Assembly: GCA_947095535.1 (NCBI GenBank)
Contig: OX352774.1
Coordinates: forward strand, 111,851,996-111,915,995
Length of the DNA stretch: 64,000 nucleotides
Reading direction: 5' to 3'
Origin: Poecilobothrus nobilitatus
Lineage: Eukaryota > Arthropoda > Insecta > Diptera > Dolichopodidae
Positions 58,154 to 64,000 of the stretch are shown here, piece by piece. Made by a program: the position numbers and the translations under genes. The notes below the pieces were generated by a model. The model did no database searches. It saw only the letters and a program-made list of their open reading frames with translations, and was not told the origin of the DNA. Within the stretch, counting starts at the first letter, position 1, and each line of letters opens with the position of its first letter.

Positions 58154-59785
58154 AACGAGGAAGAATACAGTTGCCTTTGTTAACTCTTAGATATCCGTAC
58201 GAACCGTTAGTATATTCATAGCCTGTCCCTCTTCTTATAATATTATTTTTTTAATTTTCGAGTATTTTAAAGTAATTTGCAAACAAAGTAGAATTGAAAC
58301 CAACGGTTTTTAAAAGCGCACTATTCCAAAAGACAATACAAACTGTTTAGAATTGTGGCTTGCACAATAATTTAAAAATTTAAGAAATGAAATTTAAGAA
58401 GTTTTTAGTAATAAAAAAAAATGTGAAAATAGAACTTTTCTGCAATTTTGAGGGGCTGTAAGTCCGGAACCTTATATAACTAAGAAAAACCGTTAACACA
58501 CGTAAAAATACATTACTGGAGTTTTAATTTTTATGTCTTGCCGAAGAAAAACTTCTACAGGTGCTTAAGTTACGGATGCCTAGAAATAGCAAATTTTAAA
58601 TTTTTTAGCCCTAATAGGTCTTAAACACGGGGTGGTACAAAAAATTTTCTCAGGGAACTTATACTAATTCTAAAAGTCCTTTCTTCTTTCAAAATTTCAG
58701 ATTCCTGAAGAAAAAAAAAATTTCATGCAAAATGTGGTTTTCACATAACGGCAAATTTAAATAGTAAATTACAAAATATTGTATAATTTTAATATTTTTT
58801 TATAGAGATAACAAAATTTGCTGTCTTCTAGTGTTTTTAGATTGTAAAACTACAACGCAGAGCCTGAGATATATACATCGGAAAATAGGGCTTTTTTGCA
58901 ATTTTGGGGGGCTATAACTTTGGAACCCAATTAAAAGAATACAATTAAAAGAAACCTTTAACACAGGTAAAAATATTTTACTGGAGCTTTAATTTTTATA
59001 TCTGGTCGAAGTAAAATGTGTGCCTAAGTGACAAGTGTTTAGAAATAAGGAATTTTTCAGTTTTTGACCCCATACAGCTCCGAAACGGGGGGCGATACAA
59101 AAATATTTTCTGAAATGACTCATACATATTCTCAAAAACCTAACTTCTCTCAAAATTTCAAGTTTCTAAATTAAACTGTTTGGAAAATAAAAGGAGTCAA
59201 GAATTTTGCAAAATTTAAGTTTCGCATAACGGTAAATTAAAACACCTTATGCCACAAGTACATATTTATTGTATATATATTTTTAAAGCTAATATAAGCA
59301 GAAATCGTTTGGTGTTTGAAGATATACCTTATATAACTTGTGTTATAACAATTTTTAGAACTTTGGGGGGCTGTAGCTCCGTAACGGGTGGAGCTACAGA
59401 AAAAAGTTGTGATAATTAAATTAATATTTTTATGATATCTATCAGCAGTTAAAATTTCATGGCTCTATTTAAAAAAAAAAATTGGGATCTAAAAGTTAGG
59501 TGTTCGAGAGCTAGCCGAAGTTTTGGTCGGATCTCAACCAAAAAAAATAGGGAACCTACAAATTTTTGTAAGAATATTTTGTGTTAATTTCAAGACTCTA
59601 GCTTTTTTAGTTTTTGAGTTATCTTGCTGACGGACGGACGGACGGACGAGCAAAGCTCAATCGACTTAGAATTTTTTTCTGATTCGATCCATACCTATGA
59701 AGTTATATCTAGCTAGCTTATTTCTAGTTGTTACAAACGGAGGAGGAATTTTAATATACCCGATCCTTATCGTACGGGTATAAAA
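58154..59785 (+). mobile_element. DINE-like subfamily A element, full length, more diverged (copy A4)
   Basis: The 5' end is AACGAGGAAGAATACAG and the 5' subterminal GATATCCGTACGAACC has one change from A1. The body differs from A1/A3 at its start ('aaaccaacggtttttaaaag') and has two 'gaggggctgtaagtccggaa'-type units, as in A2. A GACG block of five units is near 59628-59647, and the 3' hairpin TATACCCG...CGGGTATA spans 59755-59782. Confidence 0.85.
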
Positions 59786-61129
59786 ATGAAAGTTCATTAT
59801 CTACCCTAAATAATTTTTCCAATTGTGTTGAAACTTAGCAAAAAAACAACTTTTTATACCAAAATAGTAATACCTTCTAATACCAAAGAAGAAAATTGTA
59901 TTTCCCCGTTATCTTATCTGAAAATATATAATACAAAAACTTTTAAAACATAAAGCCTGTTTGTTTTACAATATTTCTAAAGACATAATTCTAATATACT
60001 AGTATGATTGCTTATAAGGCAAGGTTGCGTTACCACAGTCACAGAAAAGGTAATTTTATTTCACAGAAAAGGTAATTTTATTGTGTAAAATTGCATTTTA
60101 GTTATATATACATTTGATACGTTAAATACGTATCACGAATAGGATACGTATAGATACGAATAGGAATTAAAGGCTTTCCAATTTCGGCGGGAAAACTGGG
60201 GCTACTCTGCTAATTGATTTATATGACAATACAAAAACATTTTACTTTAATATTTTCATATTTTATTTCTGTTAAAGACTAATTTAAGCAGATTGCATCC
60301 TAAAATAAAATTTTAATAACATAATATATTATACTAATATGCCAAAAATAAAATTTTTCTTATATTTTATTGTTTTTTGTTAAGTCCTTTAATTCTATGC
60401 CATTAATATTTTAAGAAATATTTTCCTTTTTCTTTTTTTGATGTTTTGATGAAAAGTCTTCTCTTTTAAGAATATACCAATTACCAATATCTTAACATTT
60501 AAAGCTATAAAAATTAATTGCTCCATCAAAATGACCATTAAAATATTAAAAGAAAAGCATTCTATAAATTTCTATAGAATCTATAAATTTATAAAAAGAG
60601 GAGGCAAAAAGAAATAAAACTGAAATAGTAAAAAATTGAAATAAAATAAAAAAATTTCTTAAATTTTATTTTTGAATTTCAAGAAATAAATCAAAAAAAT
60701 ATTTTCAAATAAAAAGGAAATAATGAAAATATAAGAATTGTTATTACTTAAAAGGAAATTTTTAAATCACAAATATTTCCTAGCAAATAATAAAAAATGA
60801 GGCAGGCAGTGTGTAAAATCAAAGTTTTTTAAAGATGCACATTATTTTTTAAAAGTGAAACTGCAGTTGTGAATATTCCGGTACAGATTTGTTTCAGCTT
60901 TAGCTATAAAAAATTGTAATCTTAAATGTAGACAATATAAAAATACTCGAGATAATTTGTATTTATTTAGATCCTACTCTGTTAAATTAAGTTTCAAGTT
61001 AGGTGAGAGGTACAATCTAGCATACAAAATTTTTAAAAATTTATTATGGCAATGGAAAACTTGAGTTATAAACATTATAACACCTTCCAAACATTTTTAA
61101 AAAATGAATCGGGGATTTTTTTTCGAATC
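59786..61129. other. A+T-rich DNA with small duplications
   Basis: 'cacagaaaaggtaatttta' occurs twice in tandem at about 60039-60081, and 'gatacgtatagatacgaata' near 60143 is locally repetitive. No gene was noticed. Confidence 0.4.
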
Positions 61130-61138
61130 GTTTGATTA

Positions 61139-62254
61139 TTGTTTGATTATCGTTTTCGTATCCTGATCGATGGTTACTATTCAGACCAATTCAAAATTAA
61201 TGCTGGTGTTCCGCAAGGATCTATTCTCTCCCAGAAACTTTTCATAATATTTATTAACGATATTTTAAGTATAATCTCCAATCCAATCCATAGTTTTGCA
61301 GACGACAGCACGATCGTTGCTTCTTACGAAGACAACGATAGTAAATATTTTGCTTCGCTCGAGCTAGCTTTCGATTTGCACTAAATTTCAAATTGGGGCA
61401 AAATCAACAGAATCGATTTTAACTCTCTAAGAAAACCCTGTGCTGCTTAGTCTTTCGGAAAAGAAAAATTTCGATCCCAACTTGAACTTTTCAAGGGAAA
61501 GTTTTGCAACATGCGGATGAGCTCAACATCTTGGGCTTGGAGCTAAATCAAAAATTAAGTTGGTCCAATAATATTTTTGGTATAGCTAAAGATGCAGCTA
61601 GGTGTATATGTTTCCTGTATCGTTGTAAAGCGTTCTTTTCGTCTTCTAATCTCTTAAACATCTATAAAACATATATATAAGACCAAAGATGAAGTACAAT
61701 GCACATATTTGGGCGGGAGCCTCCAAAACGTTATTGGAATTTCTCACTACGTCTTCGTCGCCTAACATAAACACTTACCGTGTTTTATAGATAGCTTACA
61801 GAGTTAGGTTCTTGTTCTAACGAGATAAAAATTTTATTCCTCCTCTCAAAATATTCTAGAAAGAAACAAGGAGAGCTTCTGCTGTCCACCCCAATGTAGC
61901 TCAAATTCCCAGATGGCTTAATTCGTCTTATAGAAATTGGTTTGTAGTACGAACATCACGAATGTGGAACCATCTTCCACCTCATGTGTTCCCCAGAATT
62001 GGTGATGATTACATTTACAACGTGCAAAAATTCAAGATCAATGTTAACAACTTTGTTCATAATAGATATGCCTGCCAATTTGAAATCATCATTCCCTAAC
62101 TCAACTTGCTTTGACCAGGCAGTACATGAGTACTAAATGTCGTATAATCTATTGTGTGCTCAAAAAAGGAAGGTTTTGTTTAGTGGGTTAAGGTCCCACA
62201 CACTCTATAGTATCTTTCGATGATTCCTACCTACGCTCGAAAAAAAAAAAAAAA
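61139..62254 (+). pseudogene. 5'-truncated, frameshifted Jockey/CR1-like LINE (reverse transcriptase and C-terminal region)
   Basis: The first intact piece (61139-61384, 81 codons) holds reverse-transcriptase landmarks NAGVPQGSILS (about residues 21-31) and the catalytic box SFADDS (about residues 51-56). Beyond a stop, other frames continue the same family: 'ISNWGKINRIDFN' (61386), 'LNILGLELNQKLSW' (61523), 'IYKTYI' then 'KMKYNAHIWAGASKTLLEF' (61688-61743), and 'RNWFVVRTSRMWNHLP' (61935-61982). A poly-A run at about 62239-62253 marks the 3' end. Endonuclease, ORF1 and the N-terminal half of the reverse transcriptase are absent, as is usual for 5'-truncated LINE insertions. No target-site duplication was identified. 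It cannot make active protein. Confidence 0.88.
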
Positions 62255-63199
62255 ATCCTAATGGCATAATATCCTTAGCATATTAAGTCAAAAGTTTTCG
62301 TACGAAATAATGATAATATATAGGAAGTTTTTTCTCTAGTAAATAAACAGACATACATGAAAATAGTCTTAAATTAAAATATGAACCATTAGTATTAGAA
62401 CCATTATAGTAGAAATTAAAATATGAACCATTAGTATTTGAAATTATTGTGTATATTGGGAGTCAAAAGTAATATTATAACAATTTTAGTCATTAAAAGA
62501 AAAATAATACAAAAATCCATTATAAAATTAATAATAATTGCCGAGATATTGAGTTTGATATAAATGTGCTGAATATGTTATTAGTATTTTCTCTTTGAAA
62601 TTTAACAATCTGAGAAAGAGAACATAAATATCATACATTTCATTTTTATTTTAAAACATCAAACTAATAAAATTTTTAACATACAATAAAATAATATTAA
62701 AAATAAAAGAAAAATTTTTTATAGATATTATATTTCAAATATCTGTAAAAACTCTTATTTAATTCAGATAAATTTTTTGGTCAGATATTTTAACAAAATA
62801 TTTAAAAATTATTATGTAGGCACTATAAAAAGTAGAGTAGAACATGATTGGTGACTAACTTATGAACAGGTATACTGCATGATGCATGATGGTGAACAGG
62901 TATACTGCATGAGTATTACTTCTAGAGCTCTAGTAGAAGTTAAAAAACCCAACAAACGACGACGTGAAATTCACTTAATGAAGTGGAATAACTTACTTGC
63001 ATCTGAATCTGATGGAACAATCTAATCTAATCTCAAAAATCTCATTCATTCGTACAGAGTAAAGAATTTTTAATTACTATAAATAGATCTGGTCAATATA
63101 TTATATATATATATTTTATACTGAAATGAAAATTAGTAGAATTTTATTTTGCAGCCCCCTTTCCGAACATATTTTTGAAAAATATTCTTCGCTTTTCAA
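62255..63199. other. A+T-rich DNA with short direct repeats
   Basis: 'aaattaaaatatgaaccatt' occurs at about 62370 and 62413, and 'gaacaggtatactgcatga' at about 62864 and 62894. No gene or element was recognised. Confidence 0.45.
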
Positions 63200-63540
63200 T
63201 CTTTAACATAGTTTTAAATGGAGCCATTAAATATTAACCTTTCATAGGTTTGAAAAATAAATGTTGTGGAACAAATTTTTTATCAACCTATTGATGAGTT
63301 ACAGCCTCTCAAATATGGAAAAAGCTTTATTTTCAATTATTTATATCTTATATTTAGCTACATACTCTTCCAATCTAAAAAGGTATAAATAAGGAGAGGA
63401 AAGATTTGTAGCTTAACATAAAAATTATATAATTTTTAAATTTACGGTTATATAAAAAAATTATGCTAATTTTCGGATCTTCGATATCTGCGGAAAGTTT
63501 TGGTTAGACACTTCAAATTTTGAGACTATAGGAAGTTCTT
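63200..63540 (-). repeat. degenerate DINE-like subfamily A remnant
   Basis: 'gatgagttacagcctctcaa', then 'tcttccaatctaaaaaggt', 'tttacggttatataaaaaaa' and 'cttcaaattttgagac' follow the order of the inverted A body at 20.45-20.75 kb. The ends are lost. Confidence 0.45.
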
Positions 63541-64000
63541 TAAAAATATTTTTTTATATTATGAACCAGGGATGGAGCATGCATATTTTTGATGTACTAT
63601 TGGAGTTTTTATTATCTGTTTTGGTACGAGGGTTGGTAGAGACAATTAAAATCGGTCAGAACAGCTGCACAATATTCCTCTAAACAGTGTTGGGCTATAA
63701 TAAACAACTAAATCCAACATCAGCATACATCGGAAAAAATTTTTGGCTTTACACATATTCCTATGTTATTAATCAACAGAAAAAAAATTTAGAATAACAT
63801 CGGAGCTCTAAAAATTTTTCAGTAAAAGAATAACTTTAAATTAAATTTACCGTTTTGTAAAATTTTGCATATTTTTGTCCTTTGCATATTAAAAATTTTT
63901 TTAAAAATAACTGCATATGAATAAAAATTTAGTTTTTATTAAAATTTAAAATTAACTACTATGAAACAATGAATTTTAAATGAAAGAACTGAAATTTTTA
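63541..64000. other. A+T-rich DNA, nothing recognised
   Basis: No gene or clear repeat. 'taccgttttgtaaaattttg' near 63849 may be a trace of DINE body. Confidence 0.3.

Noticed and set aside
53616..59785. Spaced similar sequences suggestive of a CRISPR-like or satellite array
   Set aside because: The repeated parts are 1.6-kb transposon copies with DINE ends, with unequal gaps. No short repeat-spacer pattern exists.

Overview
The window looks like non-coding, repeat-rich DNA from a large, A+T-rich insect genome, most likely a higher fly (Diptera). By eye it is about three-quarters A+T. I see no intact protein-coding gene, no credible functional tRNA or rRNA gene, no CRISPR array and no bacterial gene organisation. 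The longest open frames (about 80-130 codons) lie in tandem repeats or low-complexity DNA. The dipteran assignment rests on abundant elements built like DINE-1/mini-me (Helentron-associated, Helitron-like non-autonomous elements): a 5' end reading AACGAGGAAG...GATACCC, a central tandem-repeat body, a GTCY (GACGGA...) microsatellite and a 3' terminal hairpin TATACCC...GGGTATA.

Layout. 0-6.3 kb: sparse, with a decayed coding-like scrap, an old DINE remnant and one tRNA-derived SINE (4.89-5.08 kb, 16-bp target-site duplication). 6.3-14.5 kb: DINE subfamily B, including a copy with a SINE nested in it (6.3-7.5 kb) and a 1-kb inverted repeat (9.54-11.86 kb). 14.56-19.73 kb: a subfamily A element and its flank, duplicated in tandem as two apparently identical 2,450-bp units. 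20.3-25.7 kb: a rearranged A element, a CTTATAAG-rich zone holding a SINE, a second SINE family, a short hairpin MITE and a degenerate CCAAAAT minisatellite. 26.4-29.8 kb: two more B elements and a SINE. 31.2-39.3 kb: a rearranged A element, SINEs and a divergent inverted pair of subfamily C elements with 140-150 bp internal repeats. 39.3-53.6 kb: mostly plain A+T-rich DNA with a SINE, a 598-bp TIR element, a SINE, a dead LINE tail and the most complete copy of the second SINE family. 53.6-59.8 kb: three subfamily A elements in the same orientation. 61.1-62.25 kb: a 5'-truncated, frameshifted Jockey/CR1-like LINE with an FADD reverse-transcriptase box and poly-A tail.

How the parts relate. 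None of the DINE elements, SINEs or MITEs seen here encodes its own enzyme. The SINEs would need LINE-encoded reverse transcriptase and the DINE elements a Helentron Rep/helicase; only dead LINE pieces, and no Helentron protein, are present. The clearest structural result is that each of three DINE subfamilies (A, B, C) has its own 5' subterminal sequence, matched by inverted complementarity to its own 3' hairpin. Region by region this could be a very large intron or intergenic DNA; I cannot tell which.
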